A DNA stretch of 8,660 nucleotides from Flammeovirgaceae bacterium UBA2338 (GTDB lineage Bacteria; Bacteroidota; Bacteroidia; Cytophagales; Cyclobacteriaceae), in the NCBI GenBank assembly GCA_002344795.1, contig DDUM01000086.1, positions 1 to 8,660 on the forward strand, read 5' to 3'. The position numbers were made by a program, and so were the translations under genes. The first letter of the stretch is position 1, and each line of letters opens with the position of its first letter. This document shows, piece by piece, positions 1 to 6,944 of the stretch. Under the pieces are notes generated by a model. That model saw nothing but the letters and a program-made list of their open reading frames with translations, ran no database searches and was not told where the DNA came from.

Positions 1-2
1 AG

Positions 3-293
3 ACTTCAATCTCTATGCTTACTTGCCTGAGTGAGGCTTTGAAAAAAGACGATGCAGAGTTGGCCCGTAAAATATTTAAGGAGGATAAGGTGCTTAATAA
101 GAAAAACAAGAACGGCCCTAAAGTAGCAGTCGCCCTGGTAGAAGCGGACCCCAAGCAAGCGAAACTTATCGTTAGGTTATTGGCAGTAGTGAATAAGTTG
201 GAACGCGTTGGCGACCTGGCCACCAATATAGCTGAAGAGGTGGTGTTTCATGTGGAGGCCAAAGTACTGAAGCACAATAAGGACAAAAGCTGA
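3..293 (+). CDS. phoU: PhoU, phosphate signalling protein, C-terminal part (5' truncated by window edge)
   Basis: The frame is open to the left edge of the window and ends at a TGA at 291-293, so this is the C-terminal ~97 codons of a longer gene; the ATG at 15 is internal and not a true start. The segment KLERVGDLATNIAEEVVF, near the C-terminus, matches the E-x-x-x-D-x-x-x-N/T repeat that binds metal in the second three-helix bundle of PhoU proteins. The family is a cytoplasmic dimer that links the Pst phosphate transporter to the PhoR sensor kinase and dampens phosphate uptake and Pho regulon expression. A lysine-rich tail (KVLKHNKDKS) ends the protein. The pst genes expected nearby would lie outside the window. 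It is convergent with the peptidase gene, 50 bases away. The family call is fairly sure; function in this organism is inferred. Confidence 0.85.
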   Translation, partial: TSISMLTCLSEALKKDDAELARKIFKEDKVLNKKNKNGPKVAVALVEADPKQAKLIVRLLAVVNKLERVGDLATNIAEEVVFHVEAKVLKHNKDKS

Positions 294-343
294 TATTAGT
301 TTGTGATAAACTCAATCTTGATGCTTTTGAAATTTCTCTTCAG

Positions 344-1939
344 CTACTCCAGAACAACCTTTTTTAAATAGAAACCTGTGGGATCAATCTGAGGCCATCC
401 ATTACTTATAATAGTAGTACCCACCTTACTTAGAATGGTTCGGTTAATATCATCACCGGTTTGAATATCAACAGGGAGGGTTTCATCATAATTGAGAAGC
501 TTGATCTCATATTTATTCTCCTCCAACTGCTTCACACTCACCTCCAGCTTATTGATGGTACGCAAATAAAAATCAAACAGCGGTTTCAGATTCTGTTTCG
601 ACTCACTGCTGAACAATTGTTCCACATCATCTGTAGTAACAAAATTGTCGTAAGTGTATTTTGCATCCGTGGCCAGTTTTTTTAGTGTAGGAAAGAAAAG
701 TTCATCACCGATTACATACCTGAGGGTGTGCATAAAAAAGGCACCTTTTCCATAAATATCCCCATGATACGCTTCATCTGAATCTATTTCCTCTCCTTGT
801 ACAATGGGCTTTATATTTTGTGTATTTCGCGCGGTGTTGCGCATACGTTGCAGATACGCTTCTTCTCCCTCTAGTTCACGGATATACAAGGCATCACCAA
901 AACTACAGATGCCTTCCTGTATCCACATGTGCGCCCAGTCTTTGTTGGTCACTTTATTGGCCCACCACTCATGACCAAATTCGTGGTTGAGCAACCAGTC
1001 AAAATCTTCACCGCCCACTTTGGTATACCTAAACTGATTACCATAGGCTATATTGGTTTGATGTTCCATACCCAGGTGCGGAGTTTCTGCAATTCCAATT
1101 CTTTCTTTCACCCACGGATACTCACCAAAGTATTTTTCCAACACTTTTGTGGTTCGCTCCAACATCTCTAATAGATGAGGCCCCTTTTCGGCATGGGTTT
1201 CCAACACATAAAATTCCATGGGCACATTGTTGCCATCCACTGTGGTGTAAGGGCGGGTAACTTTTTTATACTTTCCAATATTGAAAAGAATACAATAGTT
1301 GCTGATGGTATAATTGGTTTCCCAATGCCAGGTGGAAGTGGTTTTTCCATGAGTCACTTTTTTAAGTAAACCTGGCGCATTGACAGTTAATCCTTTGGGT
1401 ACGGTGATAATCATTTCTGCTCCCTCATTGGGTTCATCACTGGGGTGGTCTTTGCAGGGAAAATAAATTTTAGCACCTTCTGATTGGCAGGTTATGGCTA
1501 CCCAGGGATTTCCATTTTCATCTTTACTCCATTGAAAACCTCCCGTCCATGGAGGGTTTTCAGCAATAGCTGGTTTACCCCCGTAGGCTATCTTAGCTTT
1601 TATTTTTCCTGACGGAAAAGGTTTTGTATCGGTGATGCGAATAAGATCATCCTCTCCATGTTTGAAAGGTTTTTTCTTTCCATTTACCCAAATCTGCTCT
1701 ATGGTTAACCCATGCCAGAAATCAAAGAGGAGAACGGGTGTGGCTTCTGAAAGAATAAGGTCGATTTCAGTATACCCGTTTATTGTCTGTTGCTCCGGGT
1801 CTACATCCAACACCACTGTATAGTGGCGAATGTCCATAATGGCTTGTTCAGGTTTTAGCTTTCCTCCAGAGCGGAGATTTTGTGCTAACAGCGGACTTAT
1901 AGTTAGCAACAGAAGCAGAGCGATTGCGTAGCGTGGCAT
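344..1939 (-). CDS. Secreted M1-family zinc metallopeptidase (aminopeptidase)
   Basis: A 531-residue protein starting with a Sec-type signal peptide (hydrophobic residues 5-19, likely cleavage near LLA-QN at 19/20). Residues 30-240 look like the N-terminal beta-rich domain of M1 peptidases. The catalytic domain has GMEHQ at 290-294, equivalent to the GxMEN exopeptidase motif, the zinc site HEFGH at 319-323 with the third ligand Glu342 (exact HExxH-x18-E spacing), and YGKG at 396-399 holding the likely transition-state tyrosine. All catalytic residues are present, so the enzyme should be active in removing N-terminal residues from peptides in the periplasm or outside the cell. Asn of GAMEN is replaced by His, which may shift specificity. 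It lacks the large C-terminal helical domain of long M1 enzymes, as do many Bacteroidota homologues. The gene seems to be a single transcription unit, with its own candidate promoter and TAG stop at 344. Confidence 0.92.
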   Translation of the reverse strand: MPRYAIALLLLLTISPLLAQNLRSGGKLKPEQAIMDIRHYTVVLDVDPEQQTINGYTEIDLILSEATPVLLFDFWHGLTIEQIWVNGKKKPFKHGEDDLIRITDTKPFPSGKIKAKIAYGGKPAIAENPPWTGGFQWSKDENGNPWVAITCQSEGAKIYFPCKDHPSDEPNEGAEMIITVPKGLTVNAPGLLKKVTHGKTTSTWHWETNYTISNYCILFNIGKYKKVTRPYTTVDGNNVPMEFYVLETHAEKGPHLLEMLERTTKVLEKYFGEYPWVKERIGIAETPHLGMEHQTNIAYGNQFRYTKVGGEDFDWLLNHEFGHEWWANKVTNKDWAHMWIQEGICSFGDALYIRELEGEEAYLQRMRNTARNTQNIKPIVQGEEIDSDEAYHGDIYGKGAFFMHTLRYVIGDELFFPTLKKLATDAKYTYDNFVTTDDVEQLFSSESKQNLKPLFDFYLRTINKLEVSVKQLEENKYEIKLLNYDETLPVDIQTGDDINRTILSKVGTTIISNGWPQIDPTGFYLKKVVLE

Positions 1940-1955
1940 AGTAAATTTGTTTTAT

Positions 1956-1987
1956 GAAAAATACCACCTATTGAATGAAGGAACAAA
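1956..1987 (-). promoter_or_regulatory. Candidate Bacteroidota-type promoter of the M1 peptidase gene
   Basis: On the minus strand, TTTG (1987-1984) is followed after 20 bases by TATTTTTC (1963-1956), one mismatch from TAnnTTTG. The consensus spacing is about 19. It would start transcription about 10 bases before the ATG at 1939. Supported only by motif match; AT-rich sequence yields such matches by chance. Confidence 0.3.
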
Positions 1988-2040
1988 TGAATTTATTTAT
2001 GGGGGTGGAGCTAGTTCAATTATTATCGCTCTGTGCGCAA

Positions 2041-2107
2041 AAGTTGACAGTTGACAAAAAACAATTGACAAAATGTTGTCAACTGAATTTTTGTCAACCG
2101 TCAACTT
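2041..2107. repeat. Large TTGAC-rich imperfect inverted repeat, possible terminator of the Ada-like gene
   Basis: Arms 2041-2071 and 2076-2107 are complementary over about 31 bases, with one bulge and three mismatches, around a 4-base loop (AATG). Each arm holds three copies of GTTGAC or ATTGAC about 8 to 17 bases apart, so there is direct repetition within the inverted repeat. It starts two bases after the stop of the Ada-like gene. On the minus-strand transcript two of the three mismatches become G-U wobbles, and the stem is followed by TTTT, so an RNA hairpin and terminator in that direction fits. It could equally be a member of a dispersed REP or MITE-like intergenic family. Confidence 0.75.
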
Positions 2108-2108
2108 C

Positions 2109-2966
2109 TTACCCCACCTGTTTGGCCATTTCCCAACCAATCATACTTTTCTTTCTGGTAGCGCTCCATCGGTATTCTCCCAGGACACCGTCTTTGCGAA
2201 TAACACGATGACAGGGGATCAGATAGGCAATGTGGTTTGACCCTACTGCTGACCCTACCGCTTGCATGGCGCGGGGTGAACCAATCTCATCGGCAATACC
2301 CTGATAAGTAACTACTCCACCCGTTGGTATTTTGAGTAAGGCGTCCCATACTTTGATTTGGAAGTTGGTGCCCTTCACAAACAAATGCAATTTAGTGGGT
2401 GATGAAGTGTTGCGATGAAAAATTTGTTGAATAAAAATGGATGTGATATCCTGATTTTGATGAAAAACGGAGTTGTGCCAGTGTGTTTTCATGTCTTCGA
2501 TGCTGACCCTGGCATCGTCCATAGTATTTATAAATGAAAGCCAGCAGATGCCTCTTTCGGTGGTTCCGATCAGGCATAAACCAAAAGGTGTGTCGTGAAT
2601 GCTGTACTCAATATGTAATCCTTCCCCTTGTTTTTTATACTCTTGTGGCGTCACGGCTTCCAGTGTGGTGAATAAATCATACACCCGTGATTGACTGGAA
2701 AGGCCGGCAGATTCTGCTGCTTCTGAAAGGTTTTTCGTTTCGCGTAGCCTTTGTTTTAAAAAGCCCACAGTGAGAAATTGAAGAAAACGCTTTGGGCTAA
2801 TGCCTGCCCATTCTGTAAATAATCGCTGAAAGTGAAACGGACTCAAATGTACTTTTTCTGCTACCTCATCCAACTCCGGCTGACGTTGAAAATTTTCCTC
2901 CAGAAATTGAATGGCCTTTTCTATGCGGTGATAGTTGATATTGGGTTCGCTGGCTGACACAATCAT
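2109..2966 (-). CDS. ada: Ada-like fusion: AraC-type HTH domain plus O6-methylguanine-DNA methyltransferase
   Basis: A 285-residue protein. Residues 12-112 form an AraC/XylS-type DNA-binding domain with two helix-turn-helix units (LDEVAEKVHLSPFHFQRLF; SEAAESAGLSSQSRVYDLF). Residues ~115-280 are a suicidal DNA alkyltransferase: active-site PCHRV at 251-255 with acceptor Cys252, arginine finger Arg232 in RAMQAVG, and Asn244 of the helix turn before the active site. It transfers the alkyl group from O6-alkylguanine (or O4-alkylthymine) to Cys252. The N-terminal zinc domain of E. coli Ada, which takes methyl groups from DNA phosphotriesters and switches on the activator, is absent. Thus damage sensing of the classical kind cannot occur through that route, and the HTH domain may act in DNA binding or through Cys252 methylation. 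The start at 2964-2966 (ATG) leaves a full HTH. It is divergent from the MBL hydrolase gene. The symbol is used loosely, for domain content rather than orthology. Confidence 0.9.
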   Translation of the reverse strand: MIVSASEPNINYHRIEKAIQFLEENFQRQPELDEVAEKVHLSPFHFQRLFTEWAGISPKRFLQFLTVGFLKQRLRETKNLSEAAESAGLSSQSRVYDLFTTLEAVTPQEYKKQGEGLHIEYSIHDTPFGLCLIGTTERGICWLSFINTMDDARVSIEDMKTHWHNSVFHQNQDITSIFIQQIFHRNTSSPTKLHLFVKGTNFQIKVWDALLKIPTGGVVTYQGIADEIGSPRAMQAVGSAVGSNHIAYLIPCHRVIRKDGVLGEYRWSATRKKSMIGWEMAKQVG

Positions 2967-3086
2967 AAATCTATTGTTTTTTAATGTTCAAAGCTCCTTC
3001 TGTTTCCAGTGTTTTTCAACCTGATTCTTGCGCAGTGTATATTTAAATAAGAAATGGTATCTTGAGTATCTAAAAAAACAGACCCT
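2967..3086. promoter_or_regulatory. Divergent promoter region between the Ada-like and MBL hydrolase genes
   Basis: 120 bases serve two divergent genes. Toward the Ada-like gene, TTG (3019-3017) and GAGCTTTG (2996-2989) are 20 bases apart, near the Bacteroidota promoter form. Toward the hydrolase, TATATTTA (3038-3045) is a possible -7 box, embedded in the 10-bp palindrome TATTTAAATA (3040-3049), but no good -33 box precedes it. No Shine-Dalgarno sequence is seen before either ATG. These are weak single-motif matches. Confidence 0.35.
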
Positions 3087-3959
3087 ATGAGATTAGCGAT
3101 TGTTTTTCTTTTCTTCAGTTTAGCCGCACAGGCTCAACAAAATTTCGATACCGTAAATATTCGCCCTTTAAAAATCACTGACAACATCTACATGATGATG
3201 GGTGCGGGTGGCAACATCGGCTTCATCAAAGGAGAAGAGGGTGCCCTGATTATCGATAATCAGTATGGGCCGTTGTCAGGAAAGATTGCACAGGCCGTGC
3301 TCAATGAAGGTGGAGGCGCCATCAAGATGCTGGTGAACACGCATGTGCACGGAGACCATACAGGAGGAAATGATAATTTTAAAAAATGGGGCGTTACTAT
3401 TATAGCGCATGATAATGTGCGCGATCGCATGACAAAGGGAAATCCTGCGCGCAACACCGATCCTCGTGGTAAAGACGCCTGGCCACTCGTTACTTTTCCT
3501 GATCGGATGAACGTTCACTGGGGAGGAGAGGAGTTGGAATTGTATCACTTCTTTACCGGGCACACGGATGGGGATGTGATTGTAAAATTTAAAAATGCTA
3601 ACGTGTTCCATATGGGCGACATGTATGTGCAATACGGTTATCCATTTGTAGACGTGAACAACGGAGGGGGTATCAACGGCTTCATCTCTTCCTTGGATAA
3701 GATGCTTCCATTAATGGATGGCAATTCAAAAATTATTCCTGGTCATGGCAACCTGGCCACTAAAAAAGACGTGCAGGTTTTCCGCGATCGGCTGGTCGAG
3801 ATCCGTGATGCAGTGGCGGCTGCACTGAAGAAGGGGACTAAAGTCGCTGATGTAGCCAACTTACCGATCGCTTCCAAGTACGATGCAGAGTGGGGCAAAG
3901 GTTTTGTAAAAGGTAAAGATTTTGTGATGATGGTGGCAGAGAATTTGAGCAAGAAGTGA
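3087..3959 (+). CDS. Exported metallo-beta-lactamase-fold hydrolase
   Basis: A 290-residue protein with a clear signal peptide (hydrophobic residues 4-14, cleavage likely after AQA at 16), so it acts in the periplasm or outside. The dinuclear metal site of the MBL fold is complete: HVHGDH at 86-91 (His86, His88, Asp90, His91), His159 in TGHTDGD, bridging Asp178 in HMGDMY, and His220 in PGHG. The use of Asp178 as bridging ligand is typical of glyoxalase II-like and other hydrolytic MBL proteins, unlike the cysteine of B1 beta-lactamases. Length and the N-terminal phrase 'ITDNIYMMMGAGGNIGFI' resemble the many exported MBL proteins in Bacteroidota annotated simply as MBL-fold metallohydrolases; the substrate cannot be told from the sequence, and beta-lactam hydrolysis is not implied. 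Monocistronic by position; divergent from the Ada-like gene, convergent with the GNAT gene. Confidence 0.9.
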   Translation: MRLAIVFLFFSLAAQAQQNFDTVNIRPLKITDNIYMMMGAGGNIGFIKGEEGALIIDNQYGPLSGKIAQAVLNEGGGAIKMLVNTHVHGDHTGGNDNFKKWGVTIIAHDNVRDRMTKGNPARNTDPRGKDAWPLVTFPDRMNVHWGGEELELYHFFTGHTDGDVIVKFKNANVFHMGDMYVQYGYPFVDVNNGGGINGFISSLDKMLPLMDGNSKIIPGHGNLATKKDVQVFRDRLVEIRDAVAAALKKGTKVADVANLPIASKYDAEWGKGFVKGKDFVMMVAENLSKK

Positions 3960-3960
3960 G

Positions 3961-4020
3961 CTGGATGCTAGATTCTGGATACTAGGCTCTGGATATTTGA
4001 TTCTGGATTCTAGATTCTGG
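3961..4020. repeat. Tandem repeat, 14-bp unit, about 4.3 copies
   Basis: Units start at 3961, 3975, 3989 and 4003, each opening CTGGAT and mostly ending AGATT or TGATT, with a final partial CTGG at 4017-4020. The units diverge mainly at positions 7-13 (GCTAGAT, ACTAGGC, ATTTGAT, TCTAGAT). The array begins one base after the stop of the MBL hydrolase gene and runs into the 3' end of the convergent GNAT gene, supplying its last codons and stop. Confidence 0.85.
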
Positions 4021-4614
4021 TTGTCGAGTCATGATCCAATACGGTGATCCGGTAATCGGCTCGTTGAATGATGCGATCGAGGTATACCCTAACTTTTCGT
4101 AGAACTTCATATTTCTTGGCGTAAAAGTTTCAAGGTAAGTCATGAAACCCATGCCATCTGTTTTTTCTAACACAGGAATGATTAGCCCACTTCCCAATCC
4201 CTTATTTTGGCGAGTCGGCTCCAGACCCACTATCGATAGGTACCATGCGTTATGGGGAATTAAGGGAGCGGATTGTAGACTCATGTAGTTAACGATGGAT
4301 GCATAACATCGCCATGCATTTTGACCCAGGTGTGTGATAAGAAATTCTTTCTTATCGCTTTTAAGTTGCGCTTCTTTTTCTCTCATTGGTTTTAACCAAA
4401 TGGATACACCATAATTATGCTCAGCAGGAATAAAGATTTGACCGGAATGTTCACCTTCCACCATGGAATAATCCATGTACCTCAACATCATTTCCTTCTT
4501 TTCCAGTTGGCTTCTTCCAATCGATTTTTCCAACGTAATGTAAAAAGGGTCATTAATCAATGATTCGTAGAGCACTTCGGAAAGTGTTCGGTATTTGAAA
4601 GTATAATTGGTCAT
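3982..4614 (-). CDS. GNAT-family N-acetyltransferase
   Basis: A 210-residue cytoplasmic protein of the Gcn5-related acetyltransferase fold. The acetyl-CoA pyrophosphate loop is visible as RQNKGLGSG at 135-143 following the strand WYLSIVGLEP (124-133), and the family's C-terminal segment NMKFYEKLGYTSIASF (168-183) is intact. It transfers an acetyl group from acetyl-CoA to an amine; the acceptor is unknown. Homologues of this shape are numerous in environmental bacteria. The ATG at 4612-4614 lies three bases after the TAG of the GGT-like gene, so the two are probably co-transcribed and translationally coupled. The last 12 or so residues (from about PESRIQNQ on) are encoded by the 14-bp tandem repeat array and follow the end of the natural fold, so the original stop has probably been lost or replaced. 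Confidence 0.88.
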   Translation of the reverse strand: MTNYTFKYRTLSEVLYESLINDPFYITLEKSIGRSQLEKKEMMLRYMDYSMVEGEHSGQIFIPAEHNYGVSIWLKPMREKEAQLKSDKKEFLITHLGQNAWRCYASIVNYMSLQSAPLIPHNAWYLSIVGLEPTRQNKGLGSGLIIPVLEKTDGMGFMTYLETFTPRNMKFYEKLGYTSIASFNEPITGSPYWIMTRQPESRIQNQISRA

Positions 4615-4617
4615 GGC

Positions 4618-6267
4618 CTACTTTTTATTAACCGATGTGGCTACTACCGCTCCGGCTTCTCCACGTTTGTCCATGCCAACCTCATAACCCTCAACTTCAC
4701 CTTTATCATTGTAAATAATTTTGATGCCATTGGCGTTGCCAATATTGCCCTTAATAATGTCGTGTCCTCTAGCGCTCAAAGAATCGATCACGGCTTGCGC
4801 TAAATCACTATCTACAAGGATGGAGTTAGGTTCGATGAATGCAATCTTAGGGGCATCGATGGCGTTCTGCATGGTCATGTTAAAGTCGATGAGATTGAAA
4901 ATAATTTGCGGAACATTTTGCGTGATGGTGTGCCCGCCCGGTGAACCCAATGCCGCCCAGGGGCGATCATCTTTTAGAATGATAACAGGACAATCGCCCG
5001 ATAGTTTGTGTCTGCCAGGAAAGGCATCCATGGGATTGCCCTTTGGTTCGTAGGTAGCATAGGCCATGGAGTTGTTCAGCCAGATGCCCGTGCCTTCTAC
5101 CATCACACGGCTACCAAATATATTGCCTAGCGTTTGTGTAGCACTCACGATGTTGCCCCACTGGTCGATCACCACAAAATGGGTGGTGTTACGGCTCTCT
5201 TCGGCAAAGGGTAAAACAAAATCGGAAGCCTTAGGCCTATTAATTTGGTTGGCCATGATTTTTAGAAACGCTTCAGACAAAATACTGTCTAACGGAGATT
5301 TTTTTATTTCCGGATCGAATGAATACGCCAGTCGGGCTTTGTAGGATTCTTTGGTCATCTCAGCAAACAAGTGCAGGTACGCAGGTGTGTTATGTCCCAA
5401 TTCTTTTGAGGGATATTCTTGCATCAATCCCAGGTTGACAAATGCGGGAAAGGAGTTGGCGGGAAGGCCGGCAGTGTACACATCAAATCCTCTATAGTTA
5501 AATTTGATTGGCTCCCACCATTCGGCCACGTTGTTGACCAGATCAGCTTTGGAAAGGAAACTCCCTACCTCCTTCATTTGCCGGTCAATGGCATCAGCCA
5601 TCGCACCCTGATAAAAGGGAGCGGCACCTCCTGCAGCAATCAACCGATAGGATTTGGCCAGGTCCGCTTGCACCAAATGGTCTCCACCTTTTAATGGGTG
5701 TCCATCCTTGCCATAAAACCCTCGGGAGTAGTCAGAAAAATCTTCGAACGAGGTTTCAATCAATTTGGCTGTGCGGGAAGAAATTTCAAAACCCTCTTCT
5801 GCATGGTGAATGGCGGATGTAAATAAATTTTTCCATTCCAACTGACCATAATTTTTGTGCATGGCTTCCCACGCGTGGAGGTTGCCGGGTGTAGAAATGG
5901 ATTTTGGTCCCGTCCTGTTTTCCATGTAGTTGGCCGTGGGTGGCCGCATCAAATCAGAGTTAGTGTTGGCAGGGAACCTGCCGCTGGCGTTGAGGAAGCG
6001 GACTTGTTTTTTTGTGACATCATAAATTAATATCGTGCCGTACCCACCCAGGCCCGACATCATGGGCTCCACCACATTGAGCGTGGCGGCCACCGCGATG
6101 GCCGCATCAAATGCATTACCACCTTGATCAAGAATTTTTTGCCCTGCTTGTGTGGCTAGTGGATGGGCAGAAGCTACACTGCCGATGGATTTAGTTTCTT
6201 CTGAGTTGTTGGTACAGGCGCATAATAGGAGAAAAGGGAGAAATTTGAGAAAGGAGAGAGGCTTCAT
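4618..6267 (-). CDS. ggt: Gamma-glutamyltransferase-family lipoprotein, with altered substrate pocket
   Basis: A 549-residue Ntn-hydrolase. The N-terminus is a lipoprotein signal (hydrophobic 4-17, candidate lipid Cys18 in LLCACTNN). Residues ~30-355 match the large subunit. The autoprocessing site is between Asn360 and Thr361 in RNTTHFVV; Thr361 becomes the catalytic nucleophile of the small subunit. FGS at 384-386, GTGIWLNN at 392-399 and GSPGG at 441-445 fit the family. Family members cleave or transfer gamma-glutamyl groups, for example from glutathione. By eye against E. coli GGT, however, the residues that hold the glutamyl alpha-amino and carboxylate groups are not kept: Arg114 aligns to about Ser95, Asn411 to Gly381, Gln430 to Ser400, Asp433 to Tyr403, Ser463 to Gly424, and the lid loop is shorter. 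It may therefore be an amidase with another acyl substrate. A GNAT gene follows after 3 bases. Confidence 0.88.
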   Translation of the reverse strand: MKPLSFLKFLPFLLLCACTNNSEETKSIGSVASAHPLATQAGQKILDQGGNAFDAAIAVAATLNVVEPMMSGLGGYGTILIYDVTKKQVRFLNASGRFPANTNSDLMRPPTANYMENRTGPKSISTPGNLHAWEAMHKNYGQLEWKNLFTSAIHHAEEGFEISSRTAKLIETSFEDFSDYSRGFYGKDGHPLKGGDHLVQADLAKSYRLIAAGGAAPFYQGAMADAIDRQMKEVGSFLSKADLVNNVAEWWEPIKFNYRGFDVYTAGLPANSFPAFVNLGLMQEYPSKELGHNTPAYLHLFAEMTKESYKARLAYSFDPEIKKSPLDSILSEAFLKIMANQINRPKASDFVLPFAEESRNTTHFVVIDQWGNIVSATQTLGNIFGSRVMVEGTGIWLNNSMAYATYEPKGNPMDAFPGRHKLSGDCPVIILKDDRPWAALGSPGGHTITQNVPQIIFNLIDFNMTMQNAIDAPKIAFIEPNSILVDSDLAQAVIDSLSARGHDIIKGNIGNANGIKIIYNDKGEVEGYEVGMDKRGEAGAVVATSVNKK

Positions 6268-6292
6268 GATTTGAATTGTAAATTATCAGTAT

Positions 6293-6324
6293 CTAAAATA
6301 GCAAAGTTTATTGAGAGGTGTCAA
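6293..6324 (-). promoter_or_regulatory. Candidate promoter of the GGT-like gene
   Basis: In the 61-base gap between the MarR stop and the GGT-like start, minus-strand TTG (6324-6322) is followed after 21 bases by TATTTTAG (6300-6293), one mismatch from TAnnTTTG. Transcription would start about 20 bases before the ATG. It suggests that the GGT-like and GNAT genes can be expressed apart from the MarR operon. Motif match only. Confidence 0.3.
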
Positions 6325-6328
6325 GCGA

Positions 6329-6940
6329 CTAGACCACTTCTGCTTCTTCAAACTCCGGACAATCCAATCTTATGTCGGGTTGTTTTAATTCCATGTTCAA
6401 CAGGTTGCAGTAGTCTTTCTTTTTGGTATGACTGTAAAACTTGCAACCATAGCAGGTGCGCTGCACACTGAGAATACCGCTGCGGTTCAATTGATAAATC
6501 AACTGGCTTAGCGAAGCAAATAAACCTTCTAAATCTTTTTGTGGGAAGTGACCCAACTGGGCTTTTAGCGGACTGGCAAAGTTTTCTGTTTCAGCTACTA
6601 TTTTATTTCCAGCGGTTGACAAGCCAATGGTGTAGCTCCGATTGTCAGTGGGAGAAAAATTCTTAACGATCAGTTTCTTTTGCTCTAGTATACGCACCGC
6701 ATCACTGATGGTGGGTTTGGTGATGTTAAATTCTTTGGCCAAATGACTCACATTACACAACTCGGGCTTGTGATATGCAACAAAGATCAGCAGTTGGATT
6801 TGAATAGGGCTCAGCCCCAGGGCTTTGGCTTTGTCCCACAACAAAACTTTAAAAGCTTCAGATACCCGCTCCAGTCCGGCTACGATTTTGCTGGAAACGT
6901 CCTTTTGCTGGTTCTTAGGATTGAAGATGCTTTTGCTCAC
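6329..6940 (-). CDS. MarR-family regulator with a C-terminal four-cysteine motif
   Basis: A 203-residue protein. Residues ~15-150 form the MarR fold: a dimer helix, the winged HTH with recognition helix in FNITKPTISDAVRILEQKKL (71-90), and a wing with the D-x-R signature (Asp99, Arg101 in SPTDNRSYTIGLS). After the last dimer helix comes an extra ~45 residues with Cys163, Cys166, Cys178 and Cys194 in the pattern C-x2-C-x11-C-x15-C (RTCYGCKFY, DYCNLL, LDCPEF). This can bind zinc or an iron-sulfur cluster, or act as a thiol switch; single-cysteine redox sensing as in OhrR is a different arrangement. It starts with GTG (6938-6940); no in-frame ATG lies upstream close by and the N-terminus SKSIFNPKN reads well. 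It follows the thioredoxin-fold gene by 13 bases and has a palindromic element just upstream, so autoregulation is likely. Confidence 0.88.
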   Translation of the reverse strand: MSKSIFNPKNQQKDVSSKIVAGLERVSEAFKVLLWDKAKALGLSPIQIQLLIFVAYHKPELCNVSHLAKEFNITKPTISDAVRILEQKKLIVKNFSPTDNRSYTIGLSTAGNKIVAETENFASPLKAQLGHFPQKDLEGLFASLSQLIYQLNRSGILSVQRTCYGCKFYSHTKKKDYCNLLNMELKQPDIRLDCPEFEEAEVV

Positions 6941-6944
6941 GGGA

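Noticed and set aside
15..17. ATG at 15 as the start of a 92-residue gene
   Set aside because: The frame stays open upstream to the window edge and the product matches only the C-terminal part of PhoU.
298..312. Hairpin AGTTT-GTGAT-AAACT between phoU and the peptidase gene as a terminator
   Set aside because: Only a 5-bp AT-rich stem with no T-tract on either strand; too weak to call.
2969..2992. TTTG (2991-2988) with TAGATTTA as promoter of the Ada-like gene
   Set aside because: The spacing is only 15 bases and the -7 box would run into the start codon.
3421..3430. GCGATCGC octamer in the MBL gene as a HIP1-like element
   Set aside because: Single occurrence inside coding sequence; gene content does not suggest a cyanobacterium.
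3276..3632. 118-residue minus-strand reading frame inside the MBL hydrolase gene
   Set aside because: It lies wholly opposite a gene with complete catalytic motifs and shows no recognisable protein features.
3087..3959. Class B beta-lactamase (antibiotic resistance) call for the MBL-fold protein
   Set aside because: The metal site has the Asp bridge of general MBL hydrolases and not the cysteine of B1 enzymes; nothing indicates beta-lactam as substrate.
3961..4020. CRISPR array
   Set aside because: The 14-bp units are directly adjacent with no unique spacers, and no cas genes are present.
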